A stretch of 64,000 nucleotides of DNA from Melieria omissa (lineage: Eukaryota; Arthropoda; Insecta; Diptera; Ulidiidae), in NCBI GenBank assembly GCA_963971225.1, contig OZ020269.1, positions 76,856,450-76,920,449 of the forward strand. Direction: 5' to 3'. A model generated the notes under the pieces. That model was not told the DNA's origin, did not search any database, and worked only from the letters and a program-made list of their open reading frames with translations. The position numbers and the translations under genes are program-made. Shown piece by piece: positions 22,277 to 32,459 of the stretch. Each line of letters opens with the position of its first letter. Within the stretch, counting starts at the first letter, position 1.

Positions 22277-23316
22277 GGCCGCCACCCACGATGTTATGCC
22301 ATTTCTGGAGGAGGAGGAGGTTGACTTGGCCTTAATCCAGGAACCCTGACTCGTCAGAGACAGTGTTTGTGGATTGGGGTCAAGTCAATTCAGAGTACTT
22401 CATTCGCGTGGTGAAGGTAAGATACGAGCCTGTATTGTTTATAGAAAGTACATTAATATGTTTCTCTTGGCTCAATACAGTACTGGTGACCTGTGTGTGG
22501 CTGCATGTGAGCGAATGGAGGGGCATGACCTTATCCTCTCGTCCGCATACATGCCATTCGAAGGAGAGGAACCACCGCCGAAGGAGGTCCGGGACCTTGT
22601 TGCGCACGCCCGATCACGGAGACTTGATCTTATCATCGGGTGTGACGCCAACGCTCATCACGTACAGTGGGGAAGTTCCGGCACCAACAGCAGGAGTGAG
22701 TCTTCTTAATTCTAACCTTATGCTATGTAATAGGGGCAATACGCCAACCTTCCATAACAGGGTTAGGGAAGAAGTTATAGATATAACCTTGGTTACCGAC
22801 TCTAGTACCATATCTGTGGTCGACTGGAAAGTACTGACGGAATGTTCGTTTTCGGACCACAACCGGATAGTCGTTTCCGTGGCCATGAAGGTGGGGAGTC
22901 CACCAGCCTATAGGAATCCGAGAAAGACTAACTGGCCTAGATTCAGTGCACTAGTTTCCGAAAAACTGGCGTCGCGCAAGGCGACAGCTACCTTTGAAAG
23001 AAACAACATTGACAGGTCAGTTAGTCTTTTAACGGAAGTTCTTAATACATCTTCCAAGAAATCGTGTCCAAAAAGTCGAGCTCCACGGAAAACCAACGCA
23101 GTTTGGTGGACCCCAGAGCTAAGACAACTGAGGACAGATACTAGGCGCCTCTTCAATAAGGCTAAGCTTAGTCAAACTGAAGAAGACTGGGAGCCTACAA
23201 GGCTAGCTTTAATAAGTTTAAGAAAACTATTAGAGCGGCCAAGCGGGACGATTGGAGGAATTGCTGTGAATGCCTCGACAATGTTAACGAGGCCGCCAGA
23301 CTCCGTAAGGTGCTAG
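22276..23316 (+). pseudogene. LOA-like ORF2 N-part: APE-type endonuclease, broken
   Basis: Endonuclease motifs occur in two frames: VDLALIQEP (followed directly by a stop near 22350), LIIGCDANAHHVQWGSS near 22630-22680, then after a frameshift near 22700 VIDITLVTDSS and CSFSDHNRIVVSV near 22850. The linker PRKTNWPRFSALV and WWTPELRQLRTDTRRLFNKA follows. The catalytic Asp-Ala-Asn and Ser-Asp-His motifs are present, so damage is limited to one stop and at least one frameshift. It lies immediately 5' of the long RT frame. Confidence 0.75.
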
Positions 23317-23510
23317 CCGGGGTTTCACACACCCCTGGCAGCATCAGGAAATCTGATGGATCATGGACGGAGTAGAGGGAGGAACTTCTTGAGATCCTCA
23401 TGAACACTCACTTTCCTGGATGCACGGATGTTGCTGAGGCGACCACGTCGCTTAGGCAATAAACACCGCAACCGGATGGTCTAGTTCAGAGGGTAATTAG
23501 CGAAGCCAAG

Positions 23511-25754
23511 GTGGCATGGGCAATTGACTCCTTCAGCCCGTATAAATCCCCGGGCCCTGATGGTGTCATTCCTGCTATGCTACAATGGTCTAAGGAGGCG
23601 GTGGTCAAGGTCCTGACGAGAATCTTTCGTGGATCTCTCCAACAAGGATATGTCCCGCGTGCCTGGAAGGAGGTTAGGGTGGTGTTCATTCCCAAAGCAG
23701 GGAAAGTGAACCACTTAACAGCAAAAGATTACAGACCGATCAGCCTTTCATCGTTCTTACTTAAGACTCTTGAACGGCTGGTAGACGTCTATATTAGAGA
23801 AGTGGCACAGTCCACAGGACTCTGCAAGACACAACATGCGTATTGCAGGGGAAAATCTGTCGACAGCGCCCTGCATGAGGTTGTTCAGACGATCGAAAGA
23901 TCGCTGAACTCTAAGGAGTACACGTTAGCCGCTTTCCTCGATATCGAGGGAGCCTTTAATAACGTTACCTTGGAGGCTATAATCAACGCACTTAGAAAAT
24001 TCGAAGTTCATGAGAAGGTGGTAAAGTGGACCAGTGACATGCTCAGTAGCAGAAGGGTCCACTCTAACCTAGGCCTGTGCTCAGTGAGAAAACTTACTAC
24101 AAGGGGCACACCACAAGGGGGTGTTCTTTCGCCTCTGCTGTGGCTCCTTGTAGTAAATAGCATCCTCGAGATCTTCGAAACCAGGAGGCTACGAGTAGTA
24201 GCATATGCAGACGACGTCACTATCCTGATCCCTGGAAGATTCCTGTCCACAATCAGTGATCTCATGAAGTCTGCTCTAAAGGAACTTTCCAGGTGGGCAG
24301 AGCTTAACGGTCTAGGGGTTAATCCCTCTAAGACTGTTTTGGTACTGTTCACCCGGAAATACAAAATACCGAAGTTTGAGCTGCCTAAACTTGGCGGCAC
24401 TACTCTCACCCTATCACCCGAGGCTAAATACCTTGACACCATACTTGACTCCAAGCTCTCTTGGTGGCGCAATGTGGAAGAGCGGGTGAAAAAGAGCCTG
24501 AATGCTTTTTACATTTGTAAAAGGACTTTCGGGAAAAAGTGGGGATTGCAGCCGACTATCGTTCATTGGATGTATACTGCGATTATACGGCCGATCCTAA
24601 GTTACGGAGCCATTGTCTGGTGGCCGGCTACGGGCACCAAGACCCTGGTAACGAAACTGACGAAGGTGATGAGACTAGCGGCTGTTGGAATAGCAGGCAC
24701 TGTCAAAAGCACCCCCCAGGCCGGGCTGGAGGTGATCTTGCACCTCCACCCGATTGAGCAGTTCATTAAGTGTTGCGCTGCTAAAGGCGCTCTCAGATTG
24801 AGGGAAGCCAACTTGTGGAGGCAACACGCTTATGGACACTCTGGAATTCTAAAGTCATTCGCGAAGCCGGATATCGGTTATCAGGTGGATTCCTGCACGG
24901 ACTATCTGATCCCATACCTGGATTTCGACACGCGAGCACTAGCCTCATATACCACAAGGGAGGAATGGGAGGTGACAGGTGCGATGAGAGACGCTTCTAT
25001 CACCGTTTTCACCGACGGCTCCAAAATGGAGGAAGGTACTGGAGCTGGTCTATACTCCGATGTACTGCAGACACGCATGTCATTCAGACTGCCGGACCTC
25101 TACAGTATTTTCCAAGCAGAGATCTATGCAATTTGGAAGGCTGCCGAACTTATCCGTGACAGTGGGTTACCACCCGCAGATGTCACAATTTTCGTGGATA
25201 GTCAGGCGGCGCTTAGGGCGCTGGAATCAGTTGTTGTGAAATCAAAGGTAGTGCAGAGGTGTCGTACCGCACTTCAAGGCATTGGGCACCACCAGGTCAC
25301 TCTCTGTTGGGTTCCGGGCCACTCAGGAGTGGCAGGGAACGAAGCAGCGGACGAGATGGCAAGAAAAGGGGTGGCTTTGTCTGCCACCGAAGTGGATACC
25401 TCTGTGTTTCCTCCGATATCTGCCCTGTACATGTATATTGACAGGTTGACCAAAAAGGAAATTGAGTCGTCATGGCGTACCAGGACTGACTGCGGCACCT
25501 GCCGGGCACTGGTACTGTCCCTGAGTCGTACCTCTATTCGACAGCTCGTTGGAGTCATCACCGGACACTGCGCTATTGGATCTATGCTTACCAAATGGCG
25601 CCTCTCGTCAGGTGATGTCTGCCGTAGCTGTGGAGATGAAGAAGAACGATACAACACTTCCTGTGCCACTGCCCGGCACCTTGGGGTCAAGGTTCCTGAC
25701 AGACCTGGCTTGCGCGGCGAAAGTCGAAATCTCGAATCTGCTCTCCTTCATTAA
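23511..25754 (+). CDS. LOA-like ORF2 C-part: reverse transcriptase and RNase H (747 residues)
   Basis: This is the longest open frame in the window. RT: YKSPGPDGVIPAMLQ near residue 12, KDYRPISLSSFLLKTLER near residue 75, AFLDIEGAFNNV with the first catalytic Asp near residue 145, TPQGGVLSPLLW near 204, and the catalytic YADD at residues 232-235. RNase H: Asp502 in TDGSK, a Glu in FQAEIYAIW, Asp563 in FVDSQAA, and WVPGHSGVAGNEAADEMA from residue 600. The C-terminal Cys/His region (CRSCGDEEE) is disturbed near residue 710, probably by a late frameshift. The start is arbitrary: ORF2 begins further upstream in the endonuclease. Confidence 0.85.
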   Translation: MAWAIDSFSPYKSPGPDGVIPAMLQWSKEAVVKVLTRIFRGSLQQGYVPRAWKEVRVVFIPKAGKVNHLTAKDYRPISLSSFLLKTLERLVDVYIREVAQSTGLCKTQHAYCRGKSVDSALHEVVQTIERSLNSKEYTLAAFLDIEGAFNNVTLEAIINALRKFEVHEKVVKWTSDMLSSRRVHSNLGLCSVRKLTTRGTPQGGVLSPLLWLLVVNSILEIFETRRLRVVAYADDVTILIPGRFLSTISDLMKSALKELSRWAELNGLGVNPSKTVLVLFTRKYKIPKFELPKLGGTTLTLSPEAKYLDTILDSKLSWWRNVEERVKKSLNAFYICKRTFGKKWGLQPTIVHWMYTAIIRPILSYGAIVWWPATGTKTLVTKLTKVMRLAAVGIAGTVKSTPQAGLEVILHLHPIEQFIKCCAAKGALRLREANLWRQHAYGHSGILKSFAKPDIGYQVDSCTDYLIPYLDFDTRALASYTTREEWEVTGAMRDASITVFTDGSKMEEGTGAGLYSDVLQTRMSFRLPDLYSIFQAEIYAIWKAAELIRDSGLPPADVTIFVDSQAALRALESVVVKSKVVQRCRTALQGIGHHQVTLCWVPGHSGVAGNEAADEMARKGVALSATEVDTSVFPPISALYMYIDRLTKKEIESSWRTRTDCGTCRALVLSLSRTSIRQLVGVITGHCAIGSMLTKWRLSSGDVCRSCGDEEERYNTSCATARHLGVKVPDRPGLRGESRNLESALLH

Positions 25755-25870
25755 GAGGTCGAACTGGTTTCCCCTTGACTAAACCTATTGGTTGGCTCCA
25801 GAACACCATACGAAGGGATTCACAAGAAGTGCGGTCCTGCCGCACACACCCTTCCCTGCCTAACCTAACC

Positions 25871-25885
25871 TAACGCCAGCTACAA
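25871..25885. repeat. Right target-site duplication of the LOA-like element
   Basis: Exact repeat of 20571-20585; RTE coding sequence resumes directly after it. Confidence 0.85.
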
Positions 25886-27053
25886 AGAAACCAAACGACG
25901 AAGTGTGTCGCGCAGTTACTGGAGCGAAGAATGCTGATTACAAGAAGACCCTGTAATCGGCTGCTGCGCCAGCCGTACGGCAAAATACCGGGAGGAGAGA
26001 TAGGTGTCTTTCTAGACGTAAGAAACAGTGGTAAGAAATGCGCGTGAGGAAATCGAGAAGTGTGGGAACCGAAACGATGCCCGAAAATTTTTCCAAAAAT
26101 TCAAGCGTCTGACAGATGGGCTTAAGCCCGGTGCATCTTCCAGCAGGGACCTGGTTACGTATGCGCAGGGTGCGCTGAAGTTGTGGAAGGAGCACTTTAT
26201 CAAGCTGCTAGCAGGCGACAAAGGGAAAAGTGTCGCAGACGGCACCAATCAACTTTAAATCAGCAAACAATAAAGCTACCTGGCTGGACGGGCTACAAGC
26301 AGAATTGTTCACGGTCGGCGGCGGTGAGCTAATTTGGTGCATGCATCAGCTCATCTGCAAAATATGGCTGGAGAAACGTATGCCCAGCGATTGAAACCTT
26401 TGTCCAGTGTTGAAGAAAGGGGATCCAACAATATGCGGCTACTGCAGGGATATCAACCTACTACCCATTCCGTATAAGGTCCTAACGAATGTATTATGTG
26501 AAAGATTGAAGCTACTTGCCAAAGCGCTGATTGGACCCTAAAGACCAGGTAAGTCCACCATCGACCAGATACGCCAAATTATAAAAAGATTTATCGATTA
26601 CAAGGCAGCATTCGATAGCCCGATAAGGGATCACCTATATGTCGCATTATCTGAACGTCGTGAGCTCGTGAGACTTTGCAGAGCGGCTTTGAACAATACA
26701 GCAGCTCTGTCAAGGTTGGAAGTGATCCCGCCGACACATGTGATACCGTTTGAGGATTCAGACACCGCTGGCGTACATTGAATAACGCAATCTTTAACAT
26801 AACTTTCCAGCTCCTTGCCTATGCTAATATCATTGACGTCATCGGGCGTAACAAGCGAGATGTCACCGTTGCCTTTGCGGCTCTTGAAAAAGGATCTGCT
26901 AAAAAGGGTATGGTGGTAAATGAGGGCAAGACGAAGTATATGCTGTCTACACGCAGGTATAAGTTGTCAAGGAATTCGTCTACCTTGGTACCGCCATAAG
27001 CAGCAGCAATGATGTTAGCGTGGAAATAAAGCGAATGATTGCCCTTGCTAATA
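25886..27053 (+). pseudogene. RTE copy C, reverse transcriptase part, right of the LOA insertion
   Basis: The frames read EEIEKCGNRNDARKFFQKFK with LKLWKEHF (26028-26258), then DGLQAELFTVGGGELIWCMH, VLKKGDPTICGYCRDINLLP, GPxRPGKSTIDQI, FIDYKAAFDSP, and after several stops LLAYANIIDVIGRNKRDV, where the catalytic YADD box reads YANI. All blocks are in the correct order but stops and shifts are frequent. The reading is interrupted at 27054 by a Tc1/mariner element and resumes at 28257. From 26809 onwards the sequence is part of the tandem array. Confidence 0.8.
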
Positions 27054-28254
27054 AGGAGTGAACCAGAAAAAATTTAGAATTTTTAAGGACACATTAAAAA
27101 AAAGTAATAGTCTGATTTTACTAAAATAAACTGCAGTTCATCATACATTTCTTAAACTCTAATTCACAAAACATTTTATGAAATATGTTTTTATATATTT
27201 TTCTTAACGTTCTTAGTTAGAGACTGGACTGTACGTTTGGTGACTATTGCATAGGCTTGCTTCTATTGATTTCGAAACTGTAGATCATTTTTGCAAACTT
27301 TTTTGTTTTTCTTAGGGTTTGCTTGATTACAGCCCAATATCTTTCAATAAGCGGGAGTTCCGGGCAGTTGGGAGGATTTGCTTCTTTTGGAACCACCGTG
27401 AGACAATTTTCTTCATACCATTTCATAGTTGACCTGCAGTAGTGGCTTGTCGCTAGGTCTGTCCAAAACAAAACTGTCCCTTTGTGCTATTCAATAAACG
27501 GTAGAAGGCGTTTTTGCAGGCATTATTCTTTATAAATTCTACAGTTAATTGTTCCTGTCGTAATGAACGCCTTGCTCCGTGGACCGCAGGTGCAAATAGC
27601 TTGCCAAATCATGAAGCGTTTTGGAAATTTGGTGTATTTCATTTCGGAGTATTTTCTGGGTGTTCCATCCTTATTCTTTTTAGTGAAATAGGTGTTCCCA
27701 GACAAATGCTTGAAGTCCGCCTTACAGTAGGTTTCACCATCGAAAATCACGCAATCAAACTTGGTTACGTAATCGTTATACAGTTTTCGAACCTCGAGTA
27801 GGTCCTTAATCCTTGACGCTTATATCGCATCACAGTTCGCATGCAGCTCGAAACGACCTCGTGAGGTAATTTCGATATGTGCTAATAGCTTTTTTCAGCG
27901 CTTCTGGGTTACTAGGACCTTTTTTCTGTCTGATCCTTCGGTTCTGTAGATGTAGTTTCCCGCGTTGTAGTTGTTTATAACATTATAAACCGTCGCTACG
28001 CACGCTTTGCTTTCCCTTGCAATGATTAGTCTAGACTTCGTCTTATCAGTCAAGTAAATGTCCAGTATTAATTTTTTGCAGCGTTTTTGCGGGTTGGACA
28101 TTTTGACTAAAGTAGATCCAAGATGAAATTGACTAATATAGCAAGAAACTGCAATATTTATAGATACTTTTACCCGAAAATATCAAGTTCCTAACTTTTG
28201 GCATTTTCGTATGCTGGATGCGTAAAATTTCTAACATTTTTCTGGTTCACCTCA
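27054..28254 (-). mobile_element. Tc1/mariner-superfamily DD37E-type element, unit 1
   Basis: A 1.2-kb element flanked by TA (27052-27053 and 28255-28256), inserted in RTE sequence that reads continuously across it. Terminal inverted repeats of about 28 bp share GTGAACCAGAAAAA and AGAA/TTTTA blocks. The transposase on the minus strand is broken: N-terminal part 27895-28101 (MSNPQKRCKKLILDIYL, helix-turn-helix-like), first catalytic Asp in MIFDGETY (27523-27750), second Asp in FWTDLATSHY and final Glu in PLIERYW (27244-27471). There are 37 residues between the last two acidic residues, hence DD37E. Confidence 0.85.
27244..28101 (-). pseudogene. DD37E transposase, broken (unit 1)
   Basis: Three frames carry the N-terminal DNA-binding part, the DGETY block and the C-terminal DLATSHY to PPNCPELPLIERYW block. 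Stops after VTQKR and frameshifts between blocks prevent a full protein. The other units carry the same breaks, so the gene was dead before the array formed. Transposase would cut at the inverted repeats and insert at TA. Confidence 0.75.
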
Positions 28255-28256
28255 TA

Positions 28257-28355
28257 GGTGCTACCAGATCAACTGAGTAGCAGATACCTCTCTCGACCGA
28301 CAAAATTTGCACTCTATAACGCTTATTTTGCCTGTGCTCATGGTTGCCACTCAGC
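28257..28355 (+). pseudogene. RTE copy C scrap between two DNA transposons (unit 1)
   Basis: The translation continues the RT thumb region with YLSRPTKFALY-like sequence (compare LSRPTKLALYRALILPVLLYG in copy B). It joins the fragment left of the DD37E element once one TA is removed. Confidence 0.65.
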
Positions 28356-28359
28356 TTAA

Positions 28360-29758
28360 GGCCAGGTTCCTCCAAAAAACACGTTTTTTTTCAAAAAATT
28401 CCATTTATTGTTAAAAAATAATTTGAAAATAAATTTTTTTACAAATAAAAGTACATACATTAAACTACTAAAAAACATGTTTGTTTTTTTTTTTTATTAT
28501 GGTGGCCCCGAAAACAGCTGCTCAAACTCGTCCGATTTGTTGATGAGTGTCACCATTTCTTGGAAACGAATCATCTGAAAGCAAAAAGCAAATCAGTTTC
28601 ATATTCTGTATCGAATTGTCTATGTTCGGAACTAGAATAAAACATTTTTACTGAAAAACAAACAAAATGGCGTACTTTTTAATTTTTGACCCTTTTTTTG
28701 CACTTTTGATTGTTAAGGCAGGTTCTCACCTTGTGGAAAAAAAAACTATTTTTTTTTTGCCTTATCGTGTAGATATATGTTTCAAAAATGTGAAAAATTA
28801 CAAAAGTTACAGGCCATTACATAGAGCAGTGTAGAGCACCGGCCAAGCGCGCTTTAAACTTTAAACGCGTTTTTCTCAGAACCACATTTTCGGACCTTAC
28901 GGAAGTGATTGAAGACGCTGGAATGAACCAATCGTCACCAAATTTTTTCCAAATGTTCCTTAGGGTTTTTTCTAATAAACGAACTACGATCAGCCAAAAT
29001 ATTGAAAATTGTTTATTTAAAAAAATAATTAGTGAACAAAAAAATGCGCAAATCGTATTTTTTTTCAAAACCTCATAACTTTTTTAATTTCGATTTTTGT
29101 TTCATGATCGTAGTTCATTCAATAGATAATACGGTACACATTAAGAATGTGTACCGTGTGTGATTTTTGTGTTTCCGATCACGGGTTTTGACGGAATCAC
29201 TTCCGGTAGCGGGACACCTCCTCGCCGACATGCCGCCACTGATGGACGCCCCCTCCCCCCTTTTTTTGATTCATTCAATTTTAAAAATTGTATTCTCTAA
29301 ATAAATGTGTGTTCATATCCAGAAACAATTTTCAGCGTTGTATCTTTAACCGTTTTCTCAAAAAAAATTCCTAAAAAACAATGCACTTTTTCGGATCCAC
29401 AAGGTGAGAACCTGCCTTAATAACTTTTTTAAATAACAATGAATATTTTTGGTTGTAGTTCCGACCATAGAGAGACATTTAAAGAGTAAAATTCCGTTTG
29501 GTTCATGATAATAAGTGAAATAGTTTTGAAATACGAGTGACACTCAGTTGAAAAAATTTAGTTTCGAGAAAAAGCCGATTAAAGATTCGAGCGGGCGAAT
29601 TCACCGCTTGAGCGCGCACCGTCCTCCCTTATCTCAACCTACTTCTAGGCAGCGCATACCTTCGGGACTAATTATACATCATTTCTAAGAGTATTTTCTA
29701 GCAATTTATAGAAAAAAAAAATTTCGATTTTTTGAAAATTGTTTGGAGGAACCTGGCC
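28360..29758. mobile_element. TTAA-flanked MITE (outer), unit 1
   Basis: Perfect ends GGCCAGGTTCCTCCAAA and its complement, flanked by TTAA on both sides (28356-28359 and 29759-29762). No coding capacity. It contains a second TTAA element. TTAA targets are typical of piggyBac (and Sola3) elements, but the terminal GGCCAGG does not match the CCC start common in piggyBac, so the superfamily is left open. Confidence 0.8.
28717..29416. mobile_element. TTAA-flanked MITE (inner), unit 1
   Basis: Terminal inverted repeats of 21 bp starting GGCAGGTTCTCACCTTGTGG, flanked by TTAA (28713-28716 and 29417-29420). Its ends resemble those of the outer MITE (shared GGC-AGGTTC), suggesting one transposase family. 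Interior is A+T-rich and holds a 12-bp-stem palindrome at 29131-29157 (ACGGTACACATT / AATGTGTACCGT). Confidence 0.85.
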
Positions 29759-29762
29759 TTAA

Positions 29763-30007
29763 ATTTTTTGTACCAAAATGTCTAAATGGACGTAGCGAAT
29801 AAACATCCAGCATACGCTGGGTTAGCCATGTCTGCCGTATGGACGATGAAGCTTCGGCAAAAAAGGTGTACGATGCGGTAGTTGGAGGTCGACGGCGAAG
29901 GGGGAGGCTTTGGTGTGACCAACTGGAGAAGGCGTGCGTTCGTAGAAGCGCCTATAGAGAGCTTTCGCGGCAGACCCTAACGGGTTGTTACGGCGAGTTA
30001 AGTAAGC
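29763..30007 (+). pseudogene. RTE copy C C-terminus and 3' end (unit 1)
   Basis: The frame from 29839 reads MDDEASAKKVYDAVVGGRRR, the same C-terminal segment as RTE copy B (MDDEAPAKKVFDAMVGGRRR). The 3' end GAGTTAAGTAAG at about 29996-30007 matches the tail of copy B. About 50 residues between the thumb and this segment are missing. Confidence 0.75.
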
Positions 30008-30181
30008 GCGTATTTTACTTTCAAACGATGAGTGAAAAAAATAAAATCAAAATTATCAATGTTATTAATGATTTTGATTTTTATTAATTTCATACTACTT
30101 TTGTTAAAATAAAAACCTATTTTATATCAAATACTGTTTATTAAATCGACATCTTTTATCGGACAAAATTTTACTAGATTT
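30008..30181. other. A+T-rich spacer with small palindrome (unit 1)
   Basis: No gene. A hairpin-forming segment (AAAATCAAAAT, a short loop, ATGATTTTGATTTT) lies near 30045-30087. The spacer is the target of the mariner insertion at TA 30182-30183. Confidence 0.5.
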
Positions 30182-30183
30182 TA

Positions 30184-30924
30184 TCAGGTGTACAACTTTG
30201 CTTCCGCCGTTTTTTTCCAAAATTAAAAGCTTTATTGCGAAAAAGTGCTTACAGATGTATTATTCAAAGTATTGTCCGTCGCTAGCGACAATTTTCTCCC
30301 ATCTTTCCGGCAATTTTCGGATCCCGGCTCGAAAAAAAGAGTCCTCTTTTGACGCTATCCATGAAGCAATCCATTTTTCCAATTCTTCGAAGGATTGAAA
30401 ATGTTGATCTGCCAGGCCGTGTGCCATCGAACGGAATAGGTGGAAGTCAGAAGGGGCGACATCTGGGGAATACGGCGGGTGGGGCAAGACTTCCCATTTC
30501 AGCGTTTCCAGGTACTTTTTGACCACTTTTGCGACGTGAGGCCGAGCATTGTCGTGTTAGAGGATGACTTTGTCATGTCGCTCTTCCATTTTTAAAACGT
30601 TGAAACCACTCCCGACACGTTCTTTCACTCAGAGCAGCATCACCGTAAGTTTCTGAGAGCATTCGATGCGCTTCAGCTGCATTTTTTTTCGAATTGTAAC
30701 AGAAAAGTAAAACTTCCCGCAAATGGCGAGAATTGGGCACATAAACGGACATTTTCGAGCGTGAATAATACGAAAACAAGAACAACTGTCACTGAAACGG
30801 CGATGACAATTCGTTAGGCACTGTCCACACTCACTTTAAAGGCATTACCATCTATGTATTTCAACCAGCCTCAGCCGGTACAGCCACCTATCGGAAAACG
30901 GCGGAAGCAAAGTTGTACACCTGA
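30184..30924 (-). mobile_element. Internally deleted mariner element, unit 1
   Basis: 741 bp with inverted repeats starting TCAGGTGTACAACTTTGC, flanked by TA (30182-30183 and 30925-30926). On the minus strand a mariner N-terminal part (LREVLLFCYNSKKNAAEAHR, then SERTCREWFQRFKNG) is joined after an internal deletion to the C-terminal half (HDNARPHVAKVV, YSPDVAPSDFHLF, ERWEKIVASDGQYFE). The second and third catalytic Asp of the DD34D triad remain; the first is lost with the deleted middle. Confidence 0.85.
30260..30785 (-). pseudogene. Mariner transposase, middle deleted (unit 1)
   Basis: N-terminal frame 30573-30785 (MSVYVPNSRHLREVLLF start) and C-terminal frame 30260-30526. In units 2-4 the C-terminal frame is longer (122 residues) because unit 1 has a stop where they have Gln in ILQHDNARPH. 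The protein is a deletion derivative in all copies. Confidence 0.75.
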
Positions 30925-32459
30925 TATTATTTTCTACTGAAAAACTCAGAATGAAATTGAACGCCTCAGTGTAATAAATAAATATATATCATACTTACGT
31001 ATAAATGTTGTGAATCACATAGAAATTCGTCTTAAGCGATCTGCATTCCCATTAGGTCGATTTCTAGTTTGATTTAGATTTGTATCAGTTTTAGAGTTAA
31101 CAGCAATTACACAGGGCAACAAATTTCGACTTTTGGTCGGCTTTTCTGGGTTTGACATCAGTTCTAGGGTAATTAGGGACCGCTAATTTCGAATCCGCAA
31201 ACCGTTTTTAAAACTTAGTTTCCGTTTTCGCAAAAAATGGGCGCGTCTTTTTTTCGGATTTTCCCTGACTTTTTTCACGTTTGGGATTGTAATTTCTAAA
31301 TCAACGAACCGGTTGACATGGTTTTGTCTTTGTGGCATTTACAACACCTCACGGCTTCTTTTTAAATGTAATTTAATTATATAAATTTTACGATTCCGCG
31401 GTAATTGGACCTCAAAGTCGGAAAATATGGAATTTAGAGGCGTTTTCTTGGATGGTCAAAAACGTGCACATTTTTCGTAAATCAACTAACGAGTTGGGTG
31501 TTAAATGAAAGCGGAAACATAAAATAATACAACACAGCCAAATTATTTGGTGTGATTCTCATCCTTATCGAAATACTAGCAAAAATGTTCCATAGTCATT
31601 TTCATAAATTTTCATACTTTTTCCTTAAAAAACTAGGTGCCTCAAAATATGCAAAGCTTTTATTTTTTTTGTTTGGAGCAATTCAAAATCATTTTGTCTT
31701 TTGCTTGTATTCCAGACTATAAATGAAACATATAAAAGAGCATATTTTGAGGCCCCTAATTTTTTAAGGAAAAAGTATGAAAAATTATGAAAATGGCTAT
31801 GGTAAATTTTTGCTATTATTTCGATGAGAATGGGAATCACACCAATTAATTTGCCTGTGTTGTATTACTTGATGTTTTCGCTTTCATTTAACATCTAACT
31901 CATTAGTTGATTTACGAAAAAGGTGCATGTTTTTCAACATCAAAGAAAACGCCACTAAATTCCATATTTTCCGACTTTGAGGACCAATTACCGCGGAATT
32001 GTAAAACTTATAAAATTTACATTGGAAAAGAAGCCGTGAGGTGTTGTAAATGCCACAAAGAGAAAATCATATCAACCGGTTTTTTGGTTTAAAAAAGTCA
32101 AGGAAAATCCGAAAAAGTGACACGCCCATTTTTTGCGAAAACGGAAACTAACAGCCCTGTTTCAGAATCCGAGTCGGAATCGGATTTGAATCGGAATTAA
32201 ATCCGATTCCGATTTGAAGAGGTGTTCTGCAATCCGAGCCGAATTGTTACATTCGAAGTTTATTTCGAATCCGATTGTTAGCAAATTAACAAACCTGTAA
32301 TCAGCTGTTTGCTTTTAATGTACAAATGAAAAAGGAAATTGTTAGATTTTGTAAGAGTTTTTATTTTATTTAATTATTTGGGTTATTTTATTGGCAGTAT
32401 TGCTTGAGAACGAGCAGTCCGCCGTTGAAAAAGTAAAGCGGAGAATTTTGCGAGACCAC

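Larger units (their letters stand above)
20586..25870 (+). mobile_element. LOA-like non-LTR retrotransposon, near full length, nested in RTE copy C
   Basis: A 5.3-kb element with 5' UTR, ORF1, ORF2 (endonuclease, RT, RNase H, C-terminal zinc-like region) and a short 3' tail of three CCTAA units. It interrupts RTE copy C precisely, with a target duplication of up to 15 bp. RNase H plus an ORF1 with a DUF4780-like domain favours the LOA/R1 group over Jockey. A few stops and frameshifts make it probably inactive, yet it is the youngest-looking retroelement here. Confidence 0.85.

Noticed and set aside
22363..23316. A 317-residue frame as a host gene
   Set aside because: Its second half is the endonuclease C-terminus of the LOA-like element and its first part is out of frame with the endonuclease.
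25856..25873. CCTAACCTAACCTAA resembling insect telomere repeat
   Set aside because: Only three units, placed exactly at the 3' end of the LOA-like element; it is the element's tail. Flies also lack TTAGG telomeres.
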